From: Lachnospira sp900551945
GTDB lineage: Bacteria > Bacillota > Clostridia > Lachnospirales > Lachnospiraceae
Length of the DNA stretch: 47,586 bases
Reading direction: 5' to 3'
Assembly (NCBI GenBank): GCA_048380335.1
Contig: DBFCCI010000009.1
Coordinates: 1-47,586, forward strand
Shown: positions 1-8,784 of the stretch, piece by piece
How the letters are laid out: every line of letters starts with the position of its first letter
Position numbering within the stretch: the first letter of the stretch is position 1
The notes under the pieces: generated by a model
Told to the model about the DNA's origin: nothing
What the model saw: only the letters and a program-made list of their open reading frames with translations
Database searches by the model: none
Translations under genes and position numbers: made by a program

Positions 1-1
1 T

Positions 2-139
2 ATAGATTTCAGTGTTCTTACTACATCGCATGGTGCAACTGTCTGTGGGCAATCTACAAATATATGTATATGTCAAGTTGAAAAAGAGTGGCTTTCAGCC
101 CCACAGCAAGCTATGGGGTTTTCCGCCACTTATTTATAA
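2..139 (+). other. C-terminal tail of an unidentified open frame running in from the left edge
   Basis: Frame 2 is open from the first bases for 45 codons to a TAA at 137-139. The tail contains the peptide TTSHGATVCGQSTN. I do not recognise it. A TxGHxxxxxCG-like pattern occurs in tails of some TnpB proteins of IS200/IS605 elements, and the following hairpin would fit the 3' end of such an element, but this is weak. The frame could equally be open by chance, because the strand opposite would then only be the 3' flank of nagA. Confidence 0.25.
87..130 (-). terminator. Nested hairpin downstream of nagA, probable terminator
   Basis: An outer stem AGTGGC/GCCACT (87-92 with 125-130) encloses an inner CCCCA/TGGGG stem that continues with AGC/GCT. 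On the minus strand it is followed by CTTTTTC, so it can terminate the nagA transcript. The two-tier shape is more elaborate than the other terminators here and may be the end of a mobile element. Confidence 0.5.
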
Positions 140-218
140 CATAATTATATATTATCAAAAAATAGTTGGCAATATATACTTTATTTGCTAACAATATACT
201 ACTAATTACCTTTTTACA

Positions 219-1385
219 TTAAAAATTCTTCACAACTATCTCACCGTCTTTAACAACCATCTTCAACTCAAGTTCACTTCCTAAAAGCACCACATTAGCT
301 TTTTTTCCTACACTAATTGAACCGTACTTATCATACACACCTAAACTTTTAGCCGGATTAATTGTGGCACAGCCAACGGCTGTTTCTAGTGGTATGTTCA
401 TATCCTTTACAACAGTTCTCATACAATCCATAAGATTAGTAACTGAACCAGCTATTGCTCCATCTGACACAAGTGTTGCACGTTTGCCAACTACATTTAC
501 ATCAAGACCACCCAACGTATATGTGCCATCAGGCATACCTGTCGCTCTCATACTATCACTAATAAGTATCATTCTGTCAGCACCCATCATTTTAAATGTC
601 GCTCTTACAACACTTGGGTGAATGTGTATGCCATCACATATTATTTCTGCCATAACATTTTCACTATCTGATACTGCCCCTACAACTCCAGACGCTCTAT
701 GTGTAAATGGTGGCATTGCATTGTAAAGGTGAACTGCGTGATTTGCACCTGCCGCAAATGCTTTCATTGCTGTGTCATAATCAGAGTTAGTATGAGCTAA
801 CGACACATTAACTTTATCCTTGACATTTTTAATAAATTCAATAGAGTTGTCACTTTCTTCTGGTGCTATTCCAATAAATTTTACAAGACCGTTTGAAGCC
901 TTTAAAAATCTTTCAAGCACCTGTTCGTTACATGGAATGATATTTCTTTCGTCTTGCGCACCTTTTTTAACTTTGCTTATAAATGGGCCTTCCATATTTA
1001 CTCCAATAAGGTCAGCGCAATCACTTCCATGTGAAGTTTCGTTATACTCTGCTGCCGTTTTTAATACATTTTCAAGCTCTGCTACTGGTAGTGTCATAGT
1101 AGCTGGTGCAATTGATGTAACACCGACTGAACACTCATATTTTGCAATGTGTTCAATTGCTTCTTTACTTGCGTCACAAAAATCATCCCCCTTACAACCA
1201 TGAAAATGTAAATCAATAAGTCCAGGAATTGCAAATGCACCATTTCCATCTATCACTTTATCATTATCAACTTGTGGCTTTTCACCATCTTTATATACAC
1301 TTTTAATAGTATCATTTTCTAAGACAATACCGCCTTTAACAAACTCTTTATTTTCTGTATAAACTAAAACATTATCAATAACCAT
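219..1385 (-). CDS. nagA: N-acetylglucosamine-6-phosphate deacetylase
   Basis: Cytosolic deacetylation of GlcNAc-6-phosphate to glucosamine-6-phosphate, the step after NanE and before NagB. The amidohydrolase signature is present: LHFHG near residue 62, the metal-ligand Glu in NMEGPF, SLAHTNSD and GANHAVHLYNAM histidines, and the catalytic Asp in LISDSMRATG. About 388 residues, normal for NagA. The ATG at 1385 is preferred over the one at 1397: it has GGAG seven bases upstream and begins two bases after the regulator's stop, which suggests translational coupling, whereas the upstream ATG overlaps its own AGGA. Last gene of the nan/nag block, followed by a strong hairpin. Confidence 0.95.
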   Translation of the reverse strand: MVIDNVLVYTENKEFVKGGIVLENDTIKSVYKDGEKPQVDNDKVIDGNGAFAIPGLIDLHFHGCKGDDFCDASKEAIEHIAKYECSVGVTSIAPATMTLPVAELENVLKTAAEYNETSHGSDCADLIGVNMEGPFISKVKKGAQDERNIIPCNEQVLERFLKASNGLVKFIGIAPEESDNSIEFIKNVKDKVNVSLAHTNSDYDTAMKAFAAGANHAVHLYNAMPPFTHRASGVVGAVSDSENVMAEIICDGIHIHPSVVRATFKMMGADRMILISDSMRATGMPDGTYTLGGLDVNVVGKRATLVSDGAIAGSVTNLMDCMRTVVKDMNIPLETAVGCATINPAKSLGVYDKYGSISVGKKANVVLLGSELELKMVVKDGEIVVKNF

Positions 1386-1387
1386 AA

Positions 1388-2245
1388 CTATCTCCATTCC
1401 TGCACATAATCTTCGTGCAAATATTTCTTTTCACTTTCCTCAAGTGCCACAAGTGTACTATCGTGCATTTCTTCTCTTTCATACTTGTCCATTTTTACAA
1501 AATACTCATACACAATATCGAGTATTACAAGTATTGGAAATTGTGGAGAAATGACATTTCCATGATTAAGATGTTTAAGTGATGGAAGAAGTACTACTTC
1601 TGTGCAAAAGTCTTTATACTCATCTCTATTATTAGACGTAAACAGCACAGTTGTTGCACCCTTTTTATATGCTTCACGAAGTAAATACAACACACCTTTT
1701 TTCTCACCACTTAAACTAAAACCAAATACAAGATTTCTTCTATTTTGAAATACTGCCTGCATTCTCATCATATCAGAATCAGTTAGCGAATGAATATCTA
1801 CGCCAATTCTCATAAATCTAAGTTCCATTTCTTCTGCTGCAAGACCTGAACTTCCCTTGCCACAGACAAATACACGCTCTGCTTGATTTAAGTATCTTGC
1901 AACCCTTACAATCTGTGCTTCATTAATAAGACTATATGCTTGATTTAACAACTCTTGATATGTATACAATACTGTTCTAGTATTGTCTGTTATAGGCTCT
2001 TTTTTCTGCTTAAATGTCTGTTGATACTGATATACAAATTCCTTGTAACCTTGAAAACCACACTTTTTTGCAAATCTTACAATAGAAGCCTTTGACACAA
2101 ACAAATGCTCTGAAACCGTCTTAATTGACAAATCTGTTGTATCTCCATTTTCAATAAAAAAATCTGCAACTGTCTTTTCTACTGTTGTGAACTTGTCATA
2201 ATTAGATTGAATAATTGGTATAACTGATTTTACATAGTACTCCAT
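1388..2245 (-). CDS. RpiR/MurR-family transcriptional regulator of the sialic acid locus
   Basis: 285 residues: an N-terminal HTH_6 winged helix (about 1-80, with TVSEHLFVSKASIVRFAKKC as the recognition region) and a C-terminal SIS sugar-phosphate-binding domain (about 125-260, with VFVCGKGSSG and FSLSGEKKG). Family members sense phosphorylated amino sugars such as ManNAc-6-P or GlcNAc-6-P, which fits its place between nanK and nagA. RpiR proteins bind short palindromes. GAAA-N4-TTTC sites in the nanE-nagB spacer are the best operator candidates. Repressor versus activator cannot be told from sequence. Confidence 0.9.
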   Translation of the reverse strand: MEYYVKSVIPIIQSNYDKFTTVEKTVADFFIENGDTTDLSIKTVSEHLFVSKASIVRFAKKCGFQGYKEFVYQYQQTFKQKKEPITDNTRTVLYTYQELLNQAYSLINEAQIVRVARYLNQAERVFVCGKGSSGLAAEEMELRFMRIGVDIHSLTDSDMMRMQAVFQNRRNLVFGFSLSGEKKGVLYLLREAYKKGATTVLFTSNNRDEYKDFCTEVVLLPSLKHLNHGNVISPQFPILVILDIVYEYFVKMDKYEREEMHDSTLVALEESEKKYLHEDYVQEWR

Positions 2246-2382
2246 AGCTAACTACTCCTTATAAAAATAATTTTTGTATTTTTTAATTTAAAACCTCATA
2301 AGTTTGTTCTTTCTTTTAAACCATCAATATATCTATATAATACCAAAAATAATATTAAATGTTGTTATTAAAATCACAAAAA

Positions 2383-3276
2383 TTACTTACTATGTTTATT
2401 ACAAAAATTATAATATGCTCCGAGTATTCCTGCGTCATTTCTATGCTTTGCAAATTTAATTGTCGTATTTTTTTCTATACTTGATACGAGATATTTTTTA
2501 ACACCATTTTCAATCTTATTTTTTAAAAATTCTTCTTGTGCCATTATTCCACCGCCTAACACAACAACTTCTGGATTAATTACACAACATATATTTGCAA
2601 TACCTTTTGCAATTGCTTCTGACATTTCATCTATGGCACGATTACATAGCTCATCACCATTTTTAGCTTCTTCAAATATACGATAACCATTCCAATTATC
2701 TTTACTTTCACCTTTCCACTCAGCAACTTTTTGTGTAAGTATACTTGCCGCTCCTAGTGTTTGATAGTCGCTTCCGTCCATGTACATATAACCTACTTCA
2801 CACGCACTGTTGCTAAATCCATGAAAGATTTTTCCATCTATAATAATGCAGCCTCCAATACCTGTACCTATTGTAAGCATTAACATAATACTGCTATTTT
2901 TGCCTGCACCCGTTTTATATTCTGCAAGTCCTGCGCACTTTACATCATTTTCAACTTCACATGGAATGTGAAATTTTTCTTCAAGCACCTTTTTGAATTG
3001 TGTTCCTGCATAATTAGGAATTAATGGTGCAGAATAAAATATTTCCCCTTTTTTGTCATCAACCATTCCTGCTGTTGAAATACATATGCCTATTATTTTT
3101 TCGCCATATTCATCAATCGCATTTTGCACAATATTTATTACTTTTTTAAGTATTTCTGGTCCACCTTTATGCGCCTGCGTATCCATCTGATTTTTTGTTA
3201 AAATGTTATTATCTGAACCAATTATTCCATACTTAATTGCAGTTCCACCAATATCTATACATATATACTTTTCCAT
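2383..3276 (-). CDS. nanK: ROK-family kinase, probable N-acetylmannosamine kinase
   Basis: Phosphorylates ManNAc to ManNAc-6-phosphate with ATP, linking NanA and NanE. 297 residues. The phosphate loop CIDIGGTAIKYGI is at residues 6-18, the catalytic END motif (EVENDVKCAG) near 112, and the second ATP motif LTIGTGIGGCI near 135. The usual ROK zinc motif (CxCGxxGCxE) is missing: the region after SACEVGYMYMD has no cysteines. The nan neighbours decide the substrate assignment. A glucokinase or other ROK sugar kinase is the alternative. Confidence 0.85.
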   Translation of the reverse strand: MEKYICIDIGGTAIKYGIIGSDNNILTKNQMDTQAHKGGPEILKKVINIVQNAIDEYGEKIIGICISTAGMVDDKKGEIFYSAPLIPNYAGTQFKKVLEEKFHIPCEVENDVKCAGLAEYKTGAGKNSSIMLMLTIGTGIGGCIIIDGKIFHGFSNSACEVGYMYMDGSDYQTLGAASILTQKVAEWKGESKDNWNGYRIFEEAKNGDELCNRAIDEMSEAIAKGIANICCVINPEVVVLGGGIMAQEEFLKNKIENGVKKYLVSSIEKNTTIKFAKHRNDAGILGAYYNFCNKHSK

Positions 3277-3360
3277 ACAAGCACCTCTTTTCTTAGCTTT
3301 ATTTTATTTTAAAATATTTCTTCATAACATTAAACTTTTATGTTAAAAATTTAGCAAAAA

Positions 3361-3390
3361 AGGACAAACCTAAAAAATGGTCTGCCCTCC
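3361..3390 (-). terminator. Imperfect terminator after yhcH
   Basis: On the minus strand an AGGGCAGACC / GGTTTGTCCT hairpin with mismatches is followed by TTTTTT. It lies between the YhcH gene and nanK and may attenuate rather than fully stop the upstream transcript. Confidence 0.5.
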
Positions 3391-3403
3391 TTGCAATTTG
3401 CAT

Positions 3404-3859
3404 TTAATCAATCTTAACTTTAAAAATCGCTTTTTTGATTGTTTCTGGTTCGTCTTTTGCCTTGACCGCTGTACGATGTCCGTCACTTGGATAACATACC
3501 AAAAAATCACCTTTATTTAATACAACCGAAGAATTTTTATCTCCGTCCATTGGAAGAAAATCGTCTTTTTCAACAAATTCTTTTAACTGCATGTTTTGAA
3601 TAAAATTCAAATCAATCTGTTCTGTTCCATCAAGCATTAAATGTACATCAAGATATTTTTTATGTGCTTCCCAAAAACGTTCTTCTGGTGTTGTTGTAGT
3701 ATAACTTACTATGTTGACAAATAAATTATCACCATCTATTTCATGACTTCCCTTTTCATACTGTAATAAGTCATGCTCCTTTGCATATTCAAAACATTTT
3801 TTAACTTTAGCTTCAAGAAATGAATATTCTTTTAAATTATTTATATTTCCAAAAATCAT
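3404..3859 (-). CDS. YhcH/YjgK/YiaL family protein
   Basis: 151 residues, typical for the family, a cupin-like fold often encoded in sialic acid operons and proposed to process sialic acid derivatives or anomers. The metal-ligand region is visible: HKKYLDVHLMLDGTE and a C-terminal DGHRTAV. An in-frame GTG at 3880 gives a longer frame, but the ATG at 3859 has AAGGAG at proper spacing, so I chose it. It sits between the transporter and nanK. The precise reaction in this organism is not established by sequence. Confidence 0.9.
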   Translation of the reverse strand: MIFGNINNLKEYSFLEAKVKKCFEYAKEHDLLQYEKGSHEIDGDNLFVNIVSYTTTTPEERFWEAHKKYLDVHLMLDGTEQIDLNFIQNMQLKEFVEKDDFLPMDGDKNSSVVLNKGDFLVCYPSDGHRTAVKAKDEPETIKKAIFKVKID

Positions 3860-3912
3860 AATAATCTCCTTATCTATCACAATTAATTTTATCCCAAATA
3901 ATAATTATTATA

Positions 3913-3972
3913 AGTTATGTATATACAGACAAGTCCATTTTACTCAAATAATGAACTTGTCTGATATAATCA
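3913..3972 (-). other. Hairpin between the symporter and yhcH genes
   Basis: CAGACAAGT and ACTTGTCTG arms flank an AT-rich loop immediately after the symporter stop. There is no T-run on the minus strand, so this looks like an mRNA processing or stability hairpin within the operon rather than a terminator. Confidence 0.4.
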
Positions 3973-5478
3973 TTAATTTTTATAAATTGTTGTATTAGGT
4001 GCTGGAACTGAGTTGTCGTTCTTTATCTTTCTCCATATAATACTTGCAGGAATACCAACAACTAATGATACAACAATTGATATAATAGAATAACTCCATA
4101 TTGTAACTGACTTTGCTGGAACGAAGTATTTAATATAAACCATTACACCTGATGAAGCGATAAATGCTGCAACTGCACCGAATGTATTGGCAACCTTTGT
4201 AAATGCTCCAAGTATAAATGTTCCAATTAAAATACCAAGTACAAGTCCCATAAATCCATTGAACCATTCGTAAGCTGACTTAACACCACCATTTGCAAGT
4301 ACCATAGCAACTACAATTGCAAATATACCAACGATAAGTGATACAATCTGACCAATCTTTGTCTGCTTTTTAAAGCTTAACTCTTTTTTTGTAAGTCTTG
4401 CTTGAATATCAAGCGTCCAGCTTGAAGCTACTGAATTAAGACCTGTTGAAAGTGTTGATTGAGCTGCTGCATAAATAGCTGCAAGTAAAAGTCCTGTAAC
4501 ACCAACTGGAAGTTCAAATGCTATATAAGAAGCAAATATCTGGTCTTGTGCGGCTGCTGGTGGAAGTGCGTTCTGCTTATAAAATACATATAAGCCTGTA
4601 CCAATAAGATAAAATACTGTTGCTATAAATATTGATAATGCACCATTTGTAAGCATCATCTTATTAAGCTTCTTTGTATCTGTTGTTGTTGTAAAACGTT
4701 GAACAATATCTTGACTTGATACATAAGAACTCATTGTATTAAAACCAGCACCAACAATCATAATAAATACACTGTCTTTTAATATATTAGGATTAAATAT
4801 AGGCTGGTCAACTGCAAGGAATTTGTGTTCTGTTGCAAATGCTGTGAAGATTGCTCCAATTCCTCCGTCTAAATGAGCAAGTAAATAAATGAGTGCAAAT
4901 GTTACACCAATTAATAACACTGAGCCTTGAATAAAGTCTGTCCAAAGTACTGATTTAAGTCCACCTGTATATGAGTAGATAATTGCTATAATACCCATAA
5001 TTATAATAAGTACATTTACACTTATTCCTGTAAGACTTCCAAGTACCATACATGGAAGATACATAATAATAGACATACGTCCAATCTGATAAATAATAAA
5101 CATTACTGCGCCGAGAACTCGAAGTCCCTTACTTCCAAATCTAAGTTCAAGATAATGGTAAGCTGTATCAATATCAAGCTTACTATAGATAGGAAGAAAG
5201 AATTTTATTGTAAGTGGAATTGCAAGAAGCATACCAAGCTGTGCAAACCACATAATCCAAGTTCCTGCATATGAGTTACCTGCTAATGACAAGAATGAAA
5301 TAGGACTTAACAGTGTGGCAAATATAGAAACTGATGTAACCCACCAAGGCACTGTTCCATCACCCTTAAAATATTCCTTACCCGTCATTTCCTTTTTTGC
5401 AAAGTGAAGCCCTGCAAATAATACTGCTGCCAGATAGACAATCAGTATTGCCAAATCAATATATGTAAAACCCTGCAT
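3973..5478 (-). CDS. Sodium:solute symporter (SSS family), probable sialic acid transporter
   Basis: 501 residues with about 13 hydrophobic segments, the LeuT-fold SSS architecture. Recognisable features are an N-terminal FTYIDLAILIVYLAAV helix, GKEYFKGDGTVPWW in loop 1, and the sodium-site region in YAAAQSTLSTGLNSVAS. It would import N-acetylneuraminate with Na+ across the cytoplasmic membrane. Location between nanA and yhcH supports the substrate. Related SSS porters carry sugars or amino acids, so the substrate is inferred from context. A clear AGGAGGG ribosome site precedes the ATG. Confidence 0.9.
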   Translation of the reverse strand: MQGFTYIDLAILIVYLAAVLFAGLHFAKKEMTGKEYFKGDGTVPWWVTSVSIFATLLSPISFLSLAGNSYAGTWIMWFAQLGMLLAIPLTIKFFLPIYSKLDIDTAYHYLELRFGSKGLRVLGAVMFIIYQIGRMSIIMYLPCMVLGSLTGISVNVLIIIMGIIAIIYSYTGGLKSVLWTDFIQGSVLLIGVTFALIYLLAHLDGGIGAIFTAFATEHKFLAVDQPIFNPNILKDSVFIMIVGAGFNTMSSYVSSQDIVQRFTTTTDTKKLNKMMLTNGALSIFIATVFYLIGTGLYVFYKQNALPPAAAQDQIFASYIAFELPVGVTGLLLAAIYAAAQSTLSTGLNSVASSWTLDIQARLTKKELSFKKQTKIGQIVSLIVGIFAIVVAMVLANGGVKSAYEWFNGFMGLVLGILIGTFILGAFTKVANTFGAVAAFIASSGVMVYIKYFVPAKSVTIWSYSIISIVVSLVVGIPASIIWRKIKNDNSVPAPNTTIYKN

Positions 5479-5571
5479 ACGTTATCCCTCCTGTTTTTAC
5501 TACTAACTTTTCATTTTAAAAGCCTACCTCTCAAAATTATTTTCCCTAAATACATAATTTTATATTAGCCT

Positions 5572-5618
5572 GTGACTGTCGCAACAAGGAATATTTGTGC
5601 GACAACCACATAGCTTTT
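5572..5618 (-). other. Hairpin in the nanA-symporter spacer
   Basis: TGTGACTGTCGCA and TGCGACA-ACCACA arms form a hairpin of about ten pairs with an internal mismatch. It is not followed by a T-run. Possibly an operon stability or processing element. Confidence 0.4.
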
Positions 5619-5675
5619 TTACTTTTAATTATAGTCATTCTCCATAAAAGTTTATAACCTACTTAAAATATCTAA

Positions 5676-6593
5676 TTAAAGAAACTTTTCTTTAGCATCT
5701 GTTATCATCTTTGCTGCTTCATCAACAATAGCCATATCTTCCTTAGTAATATCTGTAAGTGGCTTTCTAACTCCGCCAAGCTCTAAGCCTTCATTTTTCT
5801 TTAAAATAGCTTTGATTACAGCATACATATTTCCATGTGCTGAACACATCTTATAGATAATAGCATCACATGCGTACTGTATCTGTCTTGCATTTTCCAT
5901 GTCGCCCTTTTTTACATATTCATCAAGCTTTAAATATAATTCAGGCATTACACCATAAGTTCCACCGATAGCACCCTCAGCACCGATTACACGACCACTC
6001 ATAAACTGTTCATCTGGTCCATTGAATATAATGTAATCATCACCTGCTGCCTGCTTAAACATCTGAATATCTTGAACTGGCATTGATGAATTTTTAACAC
6101 CAATTACTCTAGGATTTTTTCTCATTTCAGCAAAAAGTCCTTGTGTAAGTGCAACACCTGCAAGCTGTGGAATGTTATAAATTATAAAATCAGTATTTGG
6201 TGCTGCTGCACTAATGTCATTCCAATACTGTGCAATTGAATATTCTGGCAAATGGAAATATATTGGAGGAATTGCTGCAATTGCATCTACACCAAGACTT
6301 TCTGCGTGTCTTGCAAGTTCTTCACTGTCCTTTGTATTGTTGCAAGCTACGTGAGATATTACTGTAAGTTTTCCCTTTGCGACTTTCATTACATTTTCAA
6401 GAACAATCTTACGGTCTTGTACACTCTGGTATATACATTCTCCTGATGAACCATTAACATATACACCCTTTACACCTTTATCAACAAAGAACTGTGTTAA
6501 GTCCTGAACTGCCTTTGGACTAATCTCTCCATTTTCATCATAACATGCGTAAAATGCTGGAATAACTCCCTTATACTTATCAAGATTTCTCAT
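5676..6593 (-). CDS. nanA: N-acetylneuraminate lyase
   Basis: Schiff-base aldolase that cleaves N-acetylneuraminate into ManNAc and pyruvate in the cytosol. 305 residues, DapA/NanA superfamily TIM barrel. Seen directly: the pyruvate-binding GSSGE motif (residues 49-53), the catalytic Tyr in FIIYNIPQLAG (near 140) and the Schiff-base Lys in VIGVKNSS (near 167). GSSGE rather than GTTGE, plus the nan neighbours, favours NanA over dihydrodipicolinate synthase. nanE starts the operon 48 bases upstream. Confidence 0.95.
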   Translation of the reverse strand: MRNLDKYKGVIPAFYACYDENGEISPKAVQDLTQFFVDKGVKGVYVNGSSGECIYQSVQDRKIVLENVMKVAKGKLTVISHVACNNTKDSEELARHAESLGVDAIAAIPPIYFHLPEYSIAQYWNDISAAAPNTDFIIYNIPQLAGVALTQGLFAEMRKNPRVIGVKNSSMPVQDIQMFKQAAGDDYIIFNGPDEQFMSGRVIGAEGAIGGTYGVMPELYLKLDEYVKKGDMENARQIQYACDAIIYKMCSAHGNMYAVIKAILKKNEGLELGGVRKPLTDITKEDMAIVDEAAKMITDAKEKFL

Positions 6594-6641
6594 AATTAAC
6601 CTCTTTCTTGTGCCATTCGCACATATTATTTTTCTTTATTT

Positions 6642-7340
6642 TTAATAATTATTTTTTTCCATTTCTTCTACGAAAGACTTAGTAATTAACTGTGGTCTTG
6701 TTATAATAGAACCAACTACAACACTATATGCACCAAGCTCAATAACTCGTCTTGCTTTTTGTGGTGTATTAATATTGCCTTCTGCAATTACTTTGTGTTT
6801 TACATTTGAAACTATTTTCTTTAAAATTTCAAAGTCATTAGCTTCTATCTTATCACCTTTACTTTGTGGTGTATATCCAACCATTGTTGTTCCAATAAAG
6901 TCAAACCCCAACTCATCAGCATGAAATGCTTCTTCAACCGTAGAACAGTCTGCCATAAATAACTGATTTGGATATTTTTCTTTTACTTCTTTAAAAAACT
7001 CATCAAGAGTTTTTCCCTCAGGTCTTGTAGCTATTGTTGCGTCCATTGCTATAATCTCTGGTTTTACTTCCATTAACTCCTCAATCTCTTTCATTGTTGG
7101 AGTAATATATATTTCACTGTCATCATAATCTCTTTTTACAATTCCTATAATCGGCAAGTCTACTTGTGATTGAATTTCTTTTATATCTTCTTTTGTATTA
7201 GCTCTTATTCCACAAGCACCACCTTGCTTTGCCGCTAACGCCATTCTTCCCATAATAAATGAAGAATGAAGTGGTTCATCTGGCAATGCTTGACAAGATA
7301 CAATCAATTTACCTTTTAAATTTTCTACTTTACTATCCAT
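6642..7340 (-). CDS. nanE: N-acylglucosamine-6-phosphate 2-epimerase
   Basis: Converts ManNAc-6-phosphate to GlcNAc-6-phosphate. 232 residues, standard for NanE. Conserved stretches are LIVSCQALPDEPLH at the N-terminus, IGIVKRDY with the catalytic Lys, the MADCST motif, and VIAEGNI-(N)TPQKA near the C-terminus. First gene of the minus-strand nan operon, with AAGGAGGTTGAG upstream. The 462-base spacer to the divergent nagB carries the presumed control region. Confidence 0.95.
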   Translation of the reverse strand: MDSKVENLKGKLIVSCQALPDEPLHSSFIMGRMALAAKQGGACGIRANTKEDIKEIQSQVDLPIIGIVKRDYDDSEIYITPTMKEIEELMEVKPEIIAMDATIATRPEGKTLDEFFKEVKEKYPNQLFMADCSTVEEAFHADELGFDFIGTTMVGYTPQSKGDKIEANDFEILKKIVSNVKHKVIAEGNINTPQKARRVIELGAYSVVVGSIITRPQLITKSFVEEMEKNNY

Positions 7341-7541
7341 TCAACTCAACCTCCTTTGCTATAATAATGGATATTATATTTATAATCGTACTTTATATAT
7401 ACTTTTACAATTTGTTAATCAATCAAGTTTTCCACTTATTATCTTTAATTTTCAAAATAATTGAATTTATGTAACTACTTGTATATAGCCGTATATATTT
7501 ACTAATAATATGTTTCTTGTATGCTTTCTTTTGATGAGTTG

Positions 7542-7570
7542 AGTATATAATTTTACGAAATTAATTTCAA
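7542..7570 (-). promoter_or_regulatory. Predicted nan operon promoter overlapped by an operator
   Basis: Minus strand: -35 TTGAAA (7565-7570), 17-base spacer, -10 TATACT (7542-7547). The perfect palindrome GAAATTAATTTC (7557-7568) overlaps the -35 and spacer, a position suited to repression by the RpiR regulator. Confidence 0.6.
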
Positions 7571-7702
7571 GTGTTTTATATGTTATTGAACTTAGTTTCA
7601 ATTCTTTTGTGTATTTTATCATTTTATTTTTCATTAAAATGTTATATTTTATATATTTTGCACAATTTAAGGATAATTATCTCTTGTTATGAAAATAGTT
7701 TC
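7557..7702. promoter_or_regulatory. Three GAAA-N4-TTTC-like operator candidates
   Basis: GAAATTAATTTC (7557-7568), GAACTTAGTTTC (7588-7599) and GAAAATAGTTTC (7691-7702) share a palindromic GAA(A/C)-NTAN-TTTC form. All lie in the divergent nanE-nagB spacer (7341-7802) and nothing else in the spacer resembles a gene. RpiR-family operators are commonly of this shape; assignment to the local regulator is inference. Confidence 0.55.
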
Positions 7703-7719
7703 TATATACTCTTATTTTA

Positions 7720-7747
7720 TTGAAATTTTTTACAAACGTATTATACT
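7720..7747 (+). promoter_or_regulatory. nagB: Predicted nagB promoter
   Basis: TTGAAA (7720-7725), 16-base spacer, TATACT (7742-7747). The third operator candidate lies just upstream. Confidence 0.5.
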
Positions 7748-7802
7748 ATATACTATAAATATAGAATTTTGCAGATTTACATTTTAAAAAGGAGGAATTT
7801 TT

Positions 7803-8528
7803 ATGAGATTATATAAAGCAAAAAATTATCAAGACCTTAGTAGAAAAGCAGCAAATATTATTTCTGCCCAAATAATTATGAAGCCTAATTGTGTTCTTGG
7901 ACTCGCAACAGGTTCTTCACCTATTGGAACTTATAAACAATTGATTGAATGGTATGAAAAAGGCGATTTAGATTTTTCCGATGTAACAAGTATCAATCTT
8001 GACGAATATAAAGGACTTTCTCCAGACAATGACCAAAGCTATCGTTATTTTATGAACACTAACCTTTTTGACCATGTAAATATTGATAAAGACCGCACCT
8101 TCGTTCCAAACGGATTAGAGCTAGACTCTAAAAAAGCATGTGATGCTTATAACGAAATAATTCATTCACAAGGCGGCATCGACTTACAACTTCTAGGACT
8201 AGGCAGAAATGGTCACATAGGTTTTAATGAACCTGGAGCAGCATTTGAAAAAGAAACTCACTGTGTAGACTTAACAGAAAGTACAATTGAAGCTAACAAA
8301 AGATTTTTCGCATCAGAAGAAGATGTACCACGACAAGCATACACAATGGGAATTAAAAGTATTATGCAGGCAAAGAAAATTCTTCTTATTGTAAGCGGAA
8401 AAGACAAAGCGGCTATATTAAAAGAAGTATTATACGGAGCTATCACCCCTAAAGTTCCAGCTTCTATATTACAACTACATAACGATGTAACAATCGTAGC
8501 CGATGAAGACGCATTAAGCAAAATCTAA
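7803..8528 (+). CDS. nagB: Glucosamine-6-phosphate deaminase
   Basis: Converts glucosamine-6-phosphate to fructose-6-phosphate and ammonia, delivering carbon to glycolysis. 241 residues, the short Firmicute form without the C-terminal allosteric extension of E. coli NagB. Visible: LGLATGSSPIGTYK (substrate loop), SINLDEYKGL with the catalytic Asp, and LGLGRNGHIGFNEPG carrying the catalytic His and Glu. A very strong AAAGGAGGAATTTTT site precedes the ATG. Transcribed divergently from nanE, so the whole pathway can share one control region. Confidence 0.96.
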   Translation: MRLYKAKNYQDLSRKAANIISAQIIMKPNCVLGLATGSSPIGTYKQLIEWYEKGDLDFSDVTSINLDEYKGLSPDNDQSYRYFMNTNLFDHVNIDKDRTFVPNGLELDSKKACDAYNEIIHSQGGIDLQLLGLGRNGHIGFNEPGAAFEKETHCVDLTESTIEANKRFFASEEDVPRQAYTMGIKSIMQAKKILLIVSGKDKAAILKEVLYGAITPKVPASILQLHNDVTIVADEDALSKI

Positions 8529-8558
8529 CCTAAAAATTCATATATCCTAATTTTATTC

Positions 8559-8599
8559 AAGTGCAAGCTTATATTTATAATTAAAAAAAGCTTGCACTT
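8559..8599 (+). terminator. Hairpin after nagB
   Basis: A perfect 12-base inverted repeat, AAGTGCAAGCTT with AAGCTTGCACTT. The following T-run is poor (TCTCCT), so termination strength is uncertain. 8600-8784 holds no other feature I can support. Confidence 0.55.
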
Positions 8600-8784
8600 C
8601 TCCTAATATAATTATAAGAAACAGACTCTACAAGTTTCAACAAGTCAAATTTCCTGCAAGCTCGAACTTCACCTTATCATTAAATTCCTAGTTCTATTAT
8701 GTAGAATAATAATAAGTGGAAACTTTATTTTATATGACCAATCCAAAACACTCCCCATTTTTATTTTTTGTTTTATTTCAAAGA

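Noticed and set aside
5676..6593. Assignment as dihydrodipicolinate synthase (dapA)
   Set aside because: GSSGE motif and the nan neighbours favour N-acetylneuraminate lyase.
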